Shown here in pieces: positions 36,297-45,242 of a stretch of 64,000 nt of DNA. The stretch is taken from assembly GCA_963758365.1 (NCBI GenBank), contig CAVWVB010000001.1:1240001-1304000 (forward strand), given 5' to 3'. Position 1 is the first letter of the stretch, and each line of letters begins with the position of its first letter. The DNA is from Dokdonella_A sp963758365. GTDB taxonomy: Bacteria; Pseudomonadota; Gammaproteobacteria; Xanthomonadales; Rhodanobacteraceae. The notes under the pieces were generated by a model, which saw only the letters and a program-made list of their open reading frames with translations, did not search any database and was not told where the DNA came from. A program made the position numbers and the translations under genes.

Positions 36297-36383
36297 GTCT
36301 GTGCCGATGATGCGACGCGCCGGGGCGGCGGTACCGCGCCGGCGGTCGCCTGATCGCACCTCGGTGCGAACGTCCGTCAGACG

Positions 36384-37259
36384 ATGGCCGTCACGACTTC
36401 CCTGTTGATAGAACCGCGGCTGCACGACCTCGGCGATGGTTTCAACGTGCGCCGGATGCTGCCATCCGCGTTGTGTCGGCAGATCGGGCCTTTCGTCTTC
36501 TTCGATCACATCGGACCGGCGCCATTGCCGCCGGGGCGCGGCCTGGACGTGCGTCCGCACCCGCACATCGGACTCGCCACGGTCACCTATCTCTACGAGG
36601 GTGCACTCACTCATCGCGACAGCCTCGGCAGCGAACAGGTCATCCGTCCCGGCGACGTGAACTGGATGACGGCCGGACGCGGCATCGTGCATTCCGAGCG
36701 GACACCGGACCCTGAGCGCGCGTCGGGACACCGCATGCATGGCGTCCAGACCTGGGTTGCGCTGCCGCTCGCCGATGAAGAGGCCGCGCCGGAATTCCTG
36801 CACTACCCGGGCGCCAGCCTGCCGGAACGGCGTTGTGACGGCGTGCGTCTGCGCGTCATCGCGGGACGATCGTTCGACATGGAATCACCGGTGCGCGTAC
36901 GCACTCCGACCCTGTACGTGGATGTCGAACTGGATAGCGGTGCGACGTTGGTCGTGCCGCCCGAGCACGCGCAACGCGCCGTGCACGTAGTCAGCGGCGA
37001 CGTGCGCATCGGCGACACCAGCCTCATGGGCGGCTGCATGCTCGTCGTGGCGCCCGGCGACGACGTGCATGTCACCGCGAGGACGGATGCGCGCGTACTG
37101 CTGTGCGGCGGTGCGCCGCTCGACGGCATGCGTTTCCTGTGGTGGAACTTTGTCTCGTCGAACCGCGAGCGCATCGAGCGCGCGAAAGCCGACTGGCTCG
37201 CACGACGCTTCGGTGCGGTGCCCGGCGACAGCGAGTACATTCCGCTTCCGGAGAGCTGA
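36384..37259 (+). CDS. Pirin family bicupin protein
   Basis: 291 residues, the usual pirin length. The N-terminal cupin has the metal-binding pattern 'RPHPHIGLATVTYLYEG' and 'HRDSLGSEQVIRPGDVNWMTAGRGIVHSE', giving three His and a Glu as in quercetinase-type pirins. The C-terminal cupin holds 'FLWWNFVSSNRERIERAKADW', the pirin_C signature. Bacterial pirins have been linked to quercetin 2,3-dioxygenase activity or to regulation of central enzymes; which applies here cannot be told. No strong ribosome-binding site is visible. Confidence 0.9.
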   Translation: MAVTTSLLIEPRLHDLGDGFNVRRMLPSALCRQIGPFVFFDHIGPAPLPPGRGLDVRPHPHIGLATVTYLYEGALTHRDSLGSEQVIRPGDVNWMTAGRGIVHSERTPDPERASGHRMHGVQTWVALPLADEEAAPEFLHYPGASLPERRCDGVRLRVIAGRSFDMESPVRVRTPTLYVDVELDSGATLVVPPEHAQRAVHVVSGDVRIGDTSLMGGCMLVVAPGDDVHVTARTDARVLLCGGAPLDGMRFLWWNFVSSNRERIERAKADWLARRFGAVPGDSEYIPLPES

Positions 37260-37328
37260 CGGAACGCGGGATCGGGGTTACGCTCGCGTCTCCCGCAGCC
37301 GCGTGCGGTCACTTCGAGAGGACCCCCG

Positions 37329-37631
37329 ATGTCCGAGTACGCGAGTTTCCGCGAATTCTATCGGTTCTATCTTTCCGAGCACTCGAACCGGAATTGCCGG
37401 CGCATGCATTTCGTCGGCAGTTCGCTCGTGCTTGCGACGATTCTGTTCGCGCTGGTCAGCGGACGCCTCGGATGGCTCTGGCTCGCGCCGCTGCTCGGCT
37501 ACGGCTTTGCCTGGGTCGGTCACTTCGCATTCGAGAAGAACCGGCCGGCGACCTTCCGGCATCCGCTGTACAGCCTGATCGGGGACTGGGTGATGTTCGC
37601 CGACGTCCTGCGCGGACGCGTGCGCCTGTGA
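37329..37631 (+). CDS. DUF962 / Mpo1-like membrane protein
   Basis: 100 residues. The opening 'FREFYRFYLSEHSNRNCRRMHFVGSSLVL' and the C-terminal 'FAWVGHFAFEKNRPATFRHPLYSLIGDWVMF' are the two signature blocks of DUF962, the family of yeast Mpo1, a 2-hydroxy-fatty-acid dioxygenase. The conserved His residues in both blocks are the presumed iron ligands. Two or three membrane helices lie between them. Enzymatic function in bacteria is inferred from the family. GAGAGG precedes the ATG. The acyltransferase gene starts 10 bases after the stop, so the two form an operon. Confidence 0.88.
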   Translation: MSEYASFREFYRFYLSEHSNRNCRRMHFVGSSLVLATILFALVSGRLGWLWLAPLLGYGFAWVGHFAFEKNRPATFRHPLYSLIGDWVMFADVLRGRVRL

Positions 37632-37641
37632 CGCGCTGACG

Positions 37642-38853
37642 ATGCCGAACTCTTCCGCTTCGGCGCAGGCCGCGTCCCGGGAGGCAGCGGCGCCCGCTGT
37701 CACCGGGTCGCGCCTGCGCTACATCGATGCGCTGCGGGCGATCGCCGCGTTGCTCGTGGTGTGGATGCATGTGTCGCAGACCTGGGTCACGTTCGGTGGC
37801 GGCTCGCGCGGCGCCTGGCTGGAGCACTTCGCACATGCGTTCGACGTCGGTCGCCTCGGCGTGGTCGTGTTCTTCGTCATCAGCGGGTTCGTGATCCCCT
37901 TCAGCATCCGCACGGATCGCCCGGCGCCGGTCGCAACGTTCCTCATCAAGCGCATGTTCCGGATCTATCCCGCCTACTGGCTTTCGATCCCGTTCAGCGC
38001 TTGGGCCACCTGGTGGCTCTGGGGTGCTCCATTCGGCCTCGACCAGCTGCTCGTCAATTTCACCCTGCTGCAGGACCTGTTCGGCGTGCGTCCCGCCGCG
38101 GGCGTCTACTGGACGCTGTTCGTCGAACTCGTGTTCTATCTGCTGTGCGTATTCCTGTTGCTCGCCAACAGTCTTCGCAACCCCACGCGCATCGGCGCGA
38201 TTGCCCTGATTCTGGCGGCTGTGCATACGCTTGCGGGCTTCGCGCTCTGGATCGGCCTGCCGCTGAATCCGTTCCTGGTTTTCCTGCCGCTGCACCTTTC
38301 GCTGATGTTGACCGGTGCGCTGATCCGATTCTGCATTTTCGAGCGATCCGCATCGCCAGCGGCGCGCCGGTTGCTGTTCGCAATGCTCGCCTACTATCTC
38401 GCAATCTTTCCGGTCGCAGCGGTCTGGGCGCGCGGCCTGCTCGGCAACTATGTCGTCGCCACCGCTGCGGGGGTGCTGCTGTTCGTTGTGGGCACGACCA
38501 TATTGCGCATCGAAACCCGGGTTACCGACTGGCTCGGCCGGATCAGCTATTCGATCTATCTGTTTCACGTGCCGGTCTACTATCCGCTGTTCTGGTGGAT
38601 TCTGCGCCAGCCGGCCGGATCACCGTGGCGCAGCCAGCACCTCGCCGTGTACCTGCTCGGAAGCAGCGTGCTCACGATCGCGGTGGCCGCATGCGTGCAC
38701 CGCTTCGTCGAGCAGCCCGGCATCCAGCTCGGTCGCCGCTGTGCGGATGCGTGGCGCCGACGCGTGCAGCGCGGCGCGTCGGTGGACACGGGTTGCATCA
38801 TCGCGGAAGGTGTCGGGCCGGTCCTGCCTGAGATCGATCGATGTCGGCCTTGA
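37642..38853 (+). CDS. Acyltransferase 3 family membrane protein
   Basis: 403 residues with about ten membrane helices. The family opening 'RLRYIDALRAIAALLVVWMHV' places the catalytic-type Arg-X10-His pair in helix 1. 'GVVVFFVISGFVIPF' and 'FLIKRMFRIYPAYWLSI' follow, and 'ISYSIYLFHVPVYY' marks the C-terminal half. Such proteins O-acylate surface polysaccharides or lipids at the inner membrane, and the target is not deducible. The last ~25 residues are Arg- and Ser-rich and not conserved. It follows the DUF962 gene by 10 bases. Confidence 0.9.
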   Translation: MPNSSASAQAASREAAAPAVTGSRLRYIDALRAIAALLVVWMHVSQTWVTFGGGSRGAWLEHFAHAFDVGRLGVVVFFVISGFVIPFSIRTDRPAPVATFLIKRMFRIYPAYWLSIPFSAWATWWLWGAPFGLDQLLVNFTLLQDLFGVRPAAGVYWTLFVELVFYLLCVFLLLANSLRNPTRIGAIALILAAVHTLAGFALWIGLPLNPFLVFLPLHLSLMLTGALIRFCIFERSASPAARRLLFAMLAYYLAIFPVAAVWARGLLGNYVVATAAGVLLFVVGTTILRIETRVTDWLGRISYSIYLFHVPVYYPLFWWILRQPAGSPWRSQHLAVYLLGSSVLTIAVAACVHRFVEQPGIQLGRRCADAWRRRVQRGASVDTGCIIAEGVGPVLPEIDRCRP

Positions 38854-38969
38854 GTATGACTTTCTGCCCATCGCGGGACTGACCGCCATCCGTTAATCTC
38901 GCGGTGTCCACACGGCCCCGCGGTATCGCCGAGGCGATGTCGCGCCAGCCTCCATCCGGGGAGAGCTCC

Positions 38970-39716
38970 ATGATGATTCGGTTGAAGTACGGGTTCGCCG
39001 CGCTTGCATTCGCGTGTGCCGGCGCCCACGCGATGAGTGCAGACGAACTCGTCGCGAAGAGCCTCGAAGCCCGCGGGGGACTGCAGAAAATCCAGGCGAT
39101 CACGACACTCAAGTCGGAAGGAAAGCTGCTGTTCGGCGGCCAGTTCGAACTGACCGTGACCCAGTACCAGAAGGCGCCGGACTCGATCCGCACCGAAGCG
39201 AGCCTCCAGGGCCTTACCGCGGTGCAGGCATGGGACGGTTCGGAGGCCTGGCAGATTTCTCCGTTCCAGGGTCGCAAGGATCCGGAAAAGATGACCACCG
39301 ATGATGCCAAGTCGTTTGCCGACGATGCCCCGATCGGAGGGCCGTTGGTCGACTGGAAGGCGCGCGGCAGCACGATCGAGTATCTCGGTACCGAAGACGT
39401 CGACGGCACCGAGGCGCACAAACTCAAGATCACGCTGAAGAACGGCGACGTCGTCTACGACTACCTCGACCCCGACCATTTTCTGGAGATCCGCGCGGTC
39501 TCCCAGCGCAGCGTGCGCGGCACCCAGGTCGAAAGCGTCAGCGACTACGGTGACTACGAGGAAGTGGCCGGCGTGTATTTCCCGTTTTCGATATCGACCG
39601 TGAACAAGGGGGACGGGAACCGCCAGCAGATCACGATCGAACACGCCGAAGCGAACGTGCCGATGGCCGATTCGCTGTTCGCGTTTCCGGGTACAACGAG
39701 CGGAGCAGGCAAATGA
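38970..39716 (+). CDS. LolA-like periplasmic lipoprotein-sorting family protein
   Basis: 248 residues with two consecutive ATGs at 38970 and 38973 behind GGGGAGAG. The signal peptide (1-22) ends near AGAHA. The mature start 'SADELVAKSLEARGGLQKIQAI' and the beta-rich body with 'YYDYLDPDHFLEI'-type strands match outer-membrane lipoprotein-sorting (LolA/LolB-fold) proteins that bind acylated or hydrophobic cargo. It is not the housekeeping LolA. Its stop overlaps the start of the large BNR-repeat protein (ATGA), so the two are translationally coupled and probably act together in the periplasm. Confidence 0.82.
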   Translation: MMIRLKYGFAALAFACAGAHAMSADELVAKSLEARGGLQKIQAITTLKSEGKLLFGGQFELTVTQYQKAPDSIRTEASLQGLTAVQAWDGSEAWQISPFQGRKDPEKMTTDDAKSFADDAPIGGPLVDWKARGSTIEYLGTEDVDGTEAHKLKITLKNGDVVYDYLDPDHFLEIRAVSQRSVRGTQVESVSDYGDYEEVAGVYFPFSISTVNKGDGNRQQITIEHAEANVPMADSLFAFPGTTSGAGK

Positions 39717-42700
39717 GCAGCCAGGGCATGATCGACATGAATCCGGTCGCGCGCGGCCTCGCGATTGCCAGCGCTGTCCTGCTTGTCGCCACGAGCGCGA
39801 TTGCGGCGTCGGCGGGTGACGGTTCGCGTTTCGATGCGGGCGCGATTTCCGGTCTCGGAGCCCGCAATATCGGTTCGGCCGCGATGAGTGGTCGCGTCGC
39901 CGCGCTCGCAGCGATGCCGGGCAAGGACGGCAAAGTCACGATTTTCGTCGGCGCCGCATCGGGCGGGGTGTGGAAGTCCGCCGATGGCGGCACCACGTTC
40001 AAGCCCGTATTCGACAAGCAGCCGGTGCAGTCGATCGGATCGATCGCGATCGATCCATCGAACCACGACACGATCTGGGTCGGCACCGGCGAACCATGGA
40101 CACGCAACACGGTGTCGGTCGGCGACGGCATCTACAAGTCGACCGATGGCGGCGAGACCTGGAGCAACGTCGGTCTCAAGCAGTCCGAGCGCATCGCGAG
40201 GATCCTCGTCGATCCGCGCCACGGGGATACCGTGTTCGCCTGCGCCGAGGGCAAGCTGTGGAGCGACTCGACCGATCGCGGCCTGTACAAGACGACCGAT
40301 GGCGGCAGGAACTGGACGCTGGTCCTGAAGGGTTCGAACGCATCTACCGGCTGTTCGACGATCTCGTTCGATCCGAAGAATCCCGACGTGATCATGGCCG
40401 GCCTCTGGGACTTCCGCCGCAAGGGCTGGACTTTCCGCTCGGGTGGCGAGTCGGCCGCCGCGAAGTCCGGCAGCGGACTGTTCCGTTCCGGCGACGGCGG
40501 AAGCACCTGGGTCGAGATCACCGACAGTGCGAACAAGGGATTCCCGAAGAAACCCTATGGTCGCATCGCGGTCGAGTACGCCCCATCGGATCCGAATATC
40601 GTCTACGCGTTCGTCGAATCGACCGATTCGGCCCTGTACCGGTCGGATGACGGCGGCAAGACCTGGGACGAGCGCGACAAGAGCCAGATGATGGTCTGGC
40701 GACCGTTCTATTTCGCGAACCTGATTGTCGATCCGAAGAACCCGGACCGCCTGTTCAAGCCGGATCTCTCGTTGATCCAGAGCCTCGATGGCGGCAAGAG
40801 CTTCGCCAACGTCGGCGGTGGCGCGCACGGCGATTTCCACGTGGTCTGGATCGATCCGAGCGACACCCAGCATGTCATCGTCGGCGACGACGGCGGTCTC
40901 TGGCAGTCCTATGACGGCGGCAACAAGTGGTGGAAGCAGAACAACCTGCCGATTTCCCAGTTCTACCATGTCAGCGTCGACAACTCCGATCCGTTCCACG
41001 TCTACGGCGGCCTGCAGGACAACAGCTCCTGGGTCGGCGACAGCGCCTATCCGGGCGGCATCGGCAATTCCCGCTGGGAGAACATGTACGGGGGCGACGG
41101 CTTCTGGATGTTCGAGGATCCGACCGATCCCGATCACATCTACGCCGAAGCTCAGGGCGGCACGATCGGCCGCGTCAACCGGCATACGCATGAAATCCGC
41201 AGCGTGCAGCCGACCGCGGGCTACGACGAGAAACTGCGCTGGAACTGGAATACGCCGATCGCCCTGTCACCCAACGAGAAGGGCACGATCTATATCGGCG
41301 CGCAATTCCTGTTCCGCACGCGCGATCATGGCCAGAGCTGGGAGCGGATTTCGCCCGACCTGACGGCCAACGACCCGCAGAAGCAGAAGCAGGAGGAATC
41401 GGGCGGCATCACGGTCGACAACTCCGCGGCCGAGATGTACACGACGATCTACTCGATCAGCGAATCGCCCAAGGCGGCCGGCACGATCTGGGTCGGCACC
41501 GACGACGGCAACGTGCAGCTCAGCCGCGATAGCGGCAAAAGCTGGAGCAACGTGGTCGGCAACGTCAAGGGTGTGCCCGCGCACGCGTGGGTCAACTGGA
41601 TCGAGGCCAGTCCCTACGACGCGGGCACCGCGCTGGTCGCGTTCGATCGCCATACGTTCGGCGACATGGCTCCATACGTGTACCAGACCCGCGACTATGG
41701 CAAGACATGGACCGCGCTGGTTACACCGAAGGATAACAAGGGATTACGCGGTTACGTTCATGTGATACGGCAGGATCCGGTCAAGCCCGCAGTGCTCTAT
41801 GCGGGTACCGAGTTCGGGCTCTGGATCTCCAACGACGGCGGGCGCGAGTGGGCGCAGTTCAAGGGTGGCGACTTTCCCGCGGTCGCGGTACGTGACCTCG
41901 CGTTCCAGAATCGCGATTCCTCGCTCGTGCTGGCCACGCACGGTCGTGGTATCTGGATCATCGACGACCTGACGCCGTTGCGCGCGCTCGATGCCGCGAC
42001 CCTCGCGAGCGATGCCGTATTCCTGCCGACCAGACCCAATCAGCAGCGCATCACCGCGTTCGGCGGCTGGCCCGAGGGCGACGCCAGTTTCACCGGGCCG
42101 AATCCACCGAATGGCGCGGATATCGCGTATTACCAGAAGTCGCGCCATCTGTTCGGCAAGCTCAAGATCGAAGTGCTCGACGCGAACGGCCAGCTCATCG
42201 ACAGCGTGCCGGCGAGCGTGCGCCGCGGCGTCAACCACGTCTACTGGACGATGCGCATGAAGCCGCCGCGGGTACCGCCTGCGGCGCAGATCGCATTCAA
42301 TTCGACCCAGGGTCCGCGGGTGCCGCCAGGTGCCTACACGGTGCGCATGACCAAGGGCAAGGACGTCTACGAGACGCGACTCGACGTCGGCCTCGATCGA
42401 CGGGTCAAGTTCAGCGTTGCCGACCGCAAGGCACAGTACGACGCGGCGATGCGCGTGCGTGGCCTGTTCGGCCAGATGAGCGACCTCGTCGACAAGATCA
42501 ACGCGGTGCGTACCCAGGCAGGCGCCGCAGCGAAGAAGCTCCCCGACGGTGACGCGACGCGTCGGCAGCTCGTCGCACTCGGCGCGAAGGCCGACGAGAT
42601 CCGCAAGAAGATCGTGGCGACCAAGGAAGGCGGTGCGATCACCGGTGAGGAACGCCTGCGCGAGCACATGGATACGCTGTACGGCGCGATCATGTCCTAC

Positions 42701-42940
42701 GACGGCAAGCCGACCGACTACCAGCTCGAGCGCATCGACATCCTCGAGCGCGAACTCGGCGACGTGCAGACCGCGTTCAAGAAGCTCGAGGGCGACGAGC
42801 TCGTCAAGGCCAATGCAAGCCTGGCCAAGGCCGGATTGGCGCAAATCACGGTGCCGTCCGCGGCACCCGCGGGCACGGATGCGGCGGGTTCGGGAACGGA
42901 AAAACACCGCGAAGGGCGTGCGCCCTGGGAGCGCGACTGA
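39713..42940 (+). CDS. Large secreted BNR/sortilin-like beta-propeller protein
   Basis: 1075 residues. A signal peptide lies at about 9-32 (an alternative ATG at 39737 gives a cleaner one). At least eight Asp-box repeats of the form S-x-D-G-G-x-T-W are visible ('KSTDGGETW', 'RSGDGGSTW', 'RSDDGGKTW', 'QTRDYGKTW', 'ISNDGGREW'), giving one or two propellers of the VPS10/sortilin type. Databases often call these 'glycosyl hydrolase', but no sialidase catalytic set is evident. The C-terminal ~250 residues form an alpha-helical region with an 'LREHMDTLYGAIMSYDGKPTDYQLERID' segment. The ATGA overlap with the LolA-like gene suggests a joint function. Confidence 0.85.
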   Translation: MSSQGMIDMNPVARGLAIASAVLLVATSAIAASAGDGSRFDAGAISGLGARNIGSAAMSGRVAALAAMPGKDGKVTIFVGAASGGVWKSADGGTTFKPVFDKQPVQSIGSIAIDPSNHDTIWVGTGEPWTRNTVSVGDGIYKSTDGGETWSNVGLKQSERIARILVDPRHGDTVFACAEGKLWSDSTDRGLYKTTDGGRNWTLVLKGSNASTGCSTISFDPKNPDVIMAGLWDFRRKGWTFRSGGESAAAKSGSGLFRSGDGGSTWVEITDSANKGFPKKPYGRIAVEYAPSDPNIVYAFVESTDSALYRSDDGGKTWDERDKSQMMVWRPFYFANLIVDPKNPDRLFKPDLSLIQSLDGGKSFANVGGGAHGDFHVVWIDPSDTQHVIVGDDGGLWQSYDGGNKWWKQNNLPISQFYHVSVDNSDPFHVYGGLQDNSSWVGDSAYPGGIGNSRWENMYGGDGFWMFEDPTDPDHIYAEAQGGTIGRVNRHTHEIRSVQPTAGYDEKLRWNWNTPIALSPNEKGTIYIGAQFLFRTRDHGQSWERISPDLTANDPQKQKQEESGGITVDNSAAEMYTTIYSISESPKAAGTIWVGTDDGNVQLSRDSGKSWSNVVGNVKGVPAHAWVNWIEASPYDAGTALVAFDRHTFGDMAPYVYQTRDYGKTWTALVTPKDNKGLRGYVHVIRQDPVKPAVLYAGTEFGLWISNDGGREWAQFKGGDFPAVAVRDLAFQNRDSSLVLATHGRGIWIIDDLTPLRALDAATLASDAVFLPTRPNQQRITAFGGWPEGDASFTGPNPPNGADIAYYQKSRHLFGKLKIEVLDANGQLIDSVPASVRRGVNHVYWTMRMKPPRVPPAAQIAFNSTQGPRVPPGAYTVRMTKGKDVYETRLDVGLDRRVKFSVADRKAQYDAAMRVRGLFGQMSDLVDKINAVRTQAGAAAKKLPDGDATRRQLVALGAKADEIRKKIVATKEGGAITGEERLREHMDTLYGAIMSYDGKPTDYQLERIDILERELGDVQTAFKKLEGDELVKANASLAKAGLAQITVPSAAPAGTDAAGSGTEKHREGRAPWERD

Positions 42941-43051
42941 AGTCAGCGCTGCGGTCGCGCTCCGAGCGGAGCGCGGCCTTGCGCGCGGCTCGTTCGCGGG
43001 TGTTCAGCGAAGTGTTCGATTGCGGACGATCGGACAGCAGGCGGCGGAAAA

Positions 43052-43075
43052 GTATCCAATAGATCAAGGGGATAC
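43052..43075. promoter_or_regulatory. Spaced inverted repeat upstream of the sigma-54 promoter
   Basis: GTATCC (43052-43057) and GGATAC (43070-43075) are perfect inverted arms with a 12-base spacer. The centre lies about 53 bases upstream of the predicted +1. A direct repeat GTGTTC occurs at 43000-43005 and 43012-43017. Either could be an upstream activating site for the NtrC-type regulator at 61075. The assignment rests only on position. Confidence 0.35.
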
Positions 43076-43090
43076 GTGTCTCCGTCTCCT

Positions 43091-43106
43091 TGGCACGGTC
43101 ACTGCA
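43091..43106 (+). promoter_or_regulatory. Sigma-54 (RpoN) -24/-12 promoter of the transporter cluster
   Basis: TGGCACG-GTCA-CTGCA matches the consensus TGGCACG-N4-TTGCW at every defined position except one (C for the first T of TTGC). The invariant GG (43092-43093) and GC (43104-43105) are separated by exactly 10 bases. With GC at -13/-12, transcription would begin at about 43117. The cluster encodes its own sigma-54 activator 18 kb downstream. Confidence 0.8.
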
Positions 43107-43116
43107 GATGCAGGGC

Positions 43117-44370
43117 ATGGATATTGCCCGCCCCGAACTCAAGAAACGCAAGCGCCGTCGCCAGATCCTGATCGGCGGTGCGGTCGTTGCCGTGCTCGCG
43201 GTGGCGACCCTCGGCCTCGCCAGACTCGGCCCGGCGGTGCCTTCAGTCGAACGCTCCAGCGTGCTCGTCGATACCGTCAAGCGCGGCGAGCTGCTGCGTG
43301 AAGTGCGCGGTCCCGGCACCCTGGTGCCAAAGGAGATCCGCTGGATCGCTGCCGAAACCGCCGCGCGCGTCGAGCGCATCGTGGTTCGCCCCGGCGCCGC
43401 GGTGAAGGCGGACACGGTGATCCTCGAGCTCAGCAATCCCGAGGTCGAGGACCAGTTGCTGACCGCGAAGGCCGCGGTCACCGCGGCACAGGCCGACCTC
43501 GCGGCGAAGCGCACCGATCTCAAGTCGAAGCAGCTCGACGAACAATCCGCGCTTGCCCTCGCGAAGAGCGATTACGAGACCGCGCGCATGCAGGCCGAAG
43601 CGGAAAAGGTGGTCGCCGAGAAAGGCGTGATCCCGGCCGTGCAGTACAGGAAAAGCCTGGTCACGCTGGACCAGCTCAAGCAGCGCGTGTCGATCGAGGA
43701 ACAGCGCGTGGTCGAGTTCGGTCGCAACATCGCGGCACAGATCGCAGCGGAGCAGGCGCGCATCGACCAGCTGGTCGGTACACGCGACCTGCGCCAGCGC
43801 CAGGCCGATGCATTGCACTTGCGTGCGGGCATCGCCGGAGTGCTGCAGCAAGTACCAGTCGAGGAAGGCCAGCAGGTCGTCGCGGGCACCAATCTCGCGC
43901 GTGTCGCGCGACCCGATTCATTGCGGGCGGAACTGCGTATTGCCGAAACCCAGGCCAAGGATGTCGTGCTCGGCCAGTCGGTCAAGGTCGATACGCGCAA
44001 CGGTATCGTCGAGGGCAAGGTCAGCCGTGTCGATCCGGCGGTGCAGAACGGCACCGTGCAGGTCGATGTCGACCTGATCGGAAAGCTGCCGCCCGGTGCG
44101 CGCCCGGATCTCTCCGTCGACGGCACCATCGAGATCGAACGTCTGCCCGATGTGCTGTATGTCGGACGCCCTGCATTTGGCCAACCCGATTCCGAGGTGC
44201 GGTTGTTCAAGCTCGATCCGGCCAGCGGCATTGCCGCTCGCGTACCGGTTCGGCTCGGCAAGAGTTCGGTGAACCTGATCGAGATCAAGCAGGGGCTGAA
44301 CGCCGGTGACCAGGTCATCCTTTCCGACACCAGTGCCTACGACCAGCATGACCGGATTCGACTCCGGTGA
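43117..44370 (+). CDS. HlyD/MacA-type periplasmic adaptor of the ADOP transporter cluster
   Basis: A membrane-fusion protein of 417 residues from ATG 43117 (43108 is also possible). A basic N-terminus (KKRKRRR) is followed by one membrane helix (about 16-37). A barrel-sandwich half then reads 'AAETAARVERIVVRPGAAVKADTVI', and a long alpha-hairpin coiled coil covers about 100-220. The second sandwich half is 'LRAGIAGVLQQVPVEEGQQVVAG' and beta-barrel domains lead to the C-terminus. It should link the inner-membrane permeases to an outer-membrane channel, and no TolC gene is nearby. I prefer 43117 because the predicted sigma-54 transcript starts there and 'MDIARPE' looks like the family N-terminus. 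Confidence 0.85.
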   Translation: MDIARPELKKRKRRRQILIGGAVVAVLAVATLGLARLGPAVPSVERSSVLVDTVKRGELLREVRGPGTLVPKEIRWIAAETAARVERIVVRPGAAVKADTVILELSNPEVEDQLLTAKAAVTAAQADLAAKRTDLKSKQLDEQSALALAKSDYETARMQAEAEKVVAEKGVIPAVQYRKSLVTLDQLKQRVSIEEQRVVEFGRNIAAQIAAEQARIDQLVGTRDLRQRQADALHLRAGIAGVLQQVPVEEGQQVVAGTNLARVARPDSLRAELRIAETQAKDVVLGQSVKVDTRNGIVEGKVSRVDPAVQNGTVQVDVDLIGKLPPGARPDLSVDGTIEIERLPDVLYVGRPAFGQPDSEVRLFKLDPASGIAARVPVRLGKSSVNLIEIKQGLNAGDQVILSDTSAYDQHDRIRLR

Positions 44371-44489
44371 GAGAGGTCGCGCACATCCTCACGAGCGCAC
44401 GCGCAACCCGGGGCCCGGTGCCGGCATTCACTGCTCTGCGCTTCTCCTGATTTCTGAATCAGCACTTCTGACCGGTTAGCGAGAACCCC

Positions 44490-45242
44490 ATGACCCATGA
44501 CAGCTTGATACACCTCGAGAGCATCAAGAAGGTCTTCCTGACCGACGAAGTCGAAACACACGCGCTGGCCGGCGTGCATTTCGACATCGCGCGCGGCGAA
44601 TACGTGTCGATCTCCGGACCGTCCGGCTGCGGAAAATCGACGTTGCTCGCGATTCTCGGTCTGCTCGACACGCCGAGTGAAGGCACGTACACCTTGAATA
44701 ATCGCGAAGTGGCCGACATCGGCGCCAGCGAGCGCGCGCAGATCCGCAACCAGGAAATCGGCTTCGTCTTCCAGGCCTTCAACCTGATCGGCGACCTCAG
44801 CGTGTTCGAGAATGTCGAGCTGCCCCTGACCTACCGTGACGGCGTTTCCAGGGCGGAACGCCGCCAGCGCACGATCGCCGCACTCGAGCGCGTCGGCATG
44901 GCGCATCGCGTGAAGCACTATCCGGCGCAGCTCTCCGGTGGCCAGCAGCAGCGCGTCGCGGTCGCACGCGCGCTCGTCGGGCAACCCTCGATCCTGCTCG
45001 CCGACGAGCCGACCGGCAATCTCGACTCGAAGAACGGCGAAGCCGTGATGGCGCTGCTCGACGAACTGCACAAGGCGGGCTCGACCATCTGCATGGTCAC
45101 CCACGATCCGCGCTACGCGGATTTCGCCGACCGCAAGATCTTCATGTTCGACGGTCGCATCGTGGACGAGGAAACGATGCATCGGCTGCGCCATGAAGAG
45201 GACCAGCGACTTGTGCGTCCGCGCGAAGGCGTTGCCTCGTGA
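44490..45242 (+). CDS. MacB/LolD-type ABC ATPase, canonical motifs
   Basis: A 250-residue nucleotide-binding subunit of the MacB/LolD/FtsE class. Walker A GPSGCGKST is at 43-51, the Q-loop Gln at 95, the signature LSGGQQQRVA at 148-157, Walker B ILLADE at 168-173, the D-loop NLDS at 177-180 and the switch His at 205. All key residues are intact. The C-terminal ~25 residues extend past the usual end. The TGA stop overlaps the GTG start of the first permease, so the pair is translationally coupled. It presumably powers one or more of the six permeases. Confidence 0.92.
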   Translation: MTHDSLIHLESIKKVFLTDEVETHALAGVHFDIARGEYVSISGPSGCGKSTLLAILGLLDTPSEGTYTLNNREVADIGASERAQIRNQEIGFVFQAFNLIGDLSVFENVELPLTYRDGVSRAERRQRTIAALERVGMAHRVKHYPAQLSGGQQQRVAVARALVGQPSILLADEPTGNLDSKNGEAVMALLDELHKAGSTICMVTHDPRYADFADRKIFMFDGRIVDEETMHRLRHEEDQRLVRPREGVAS

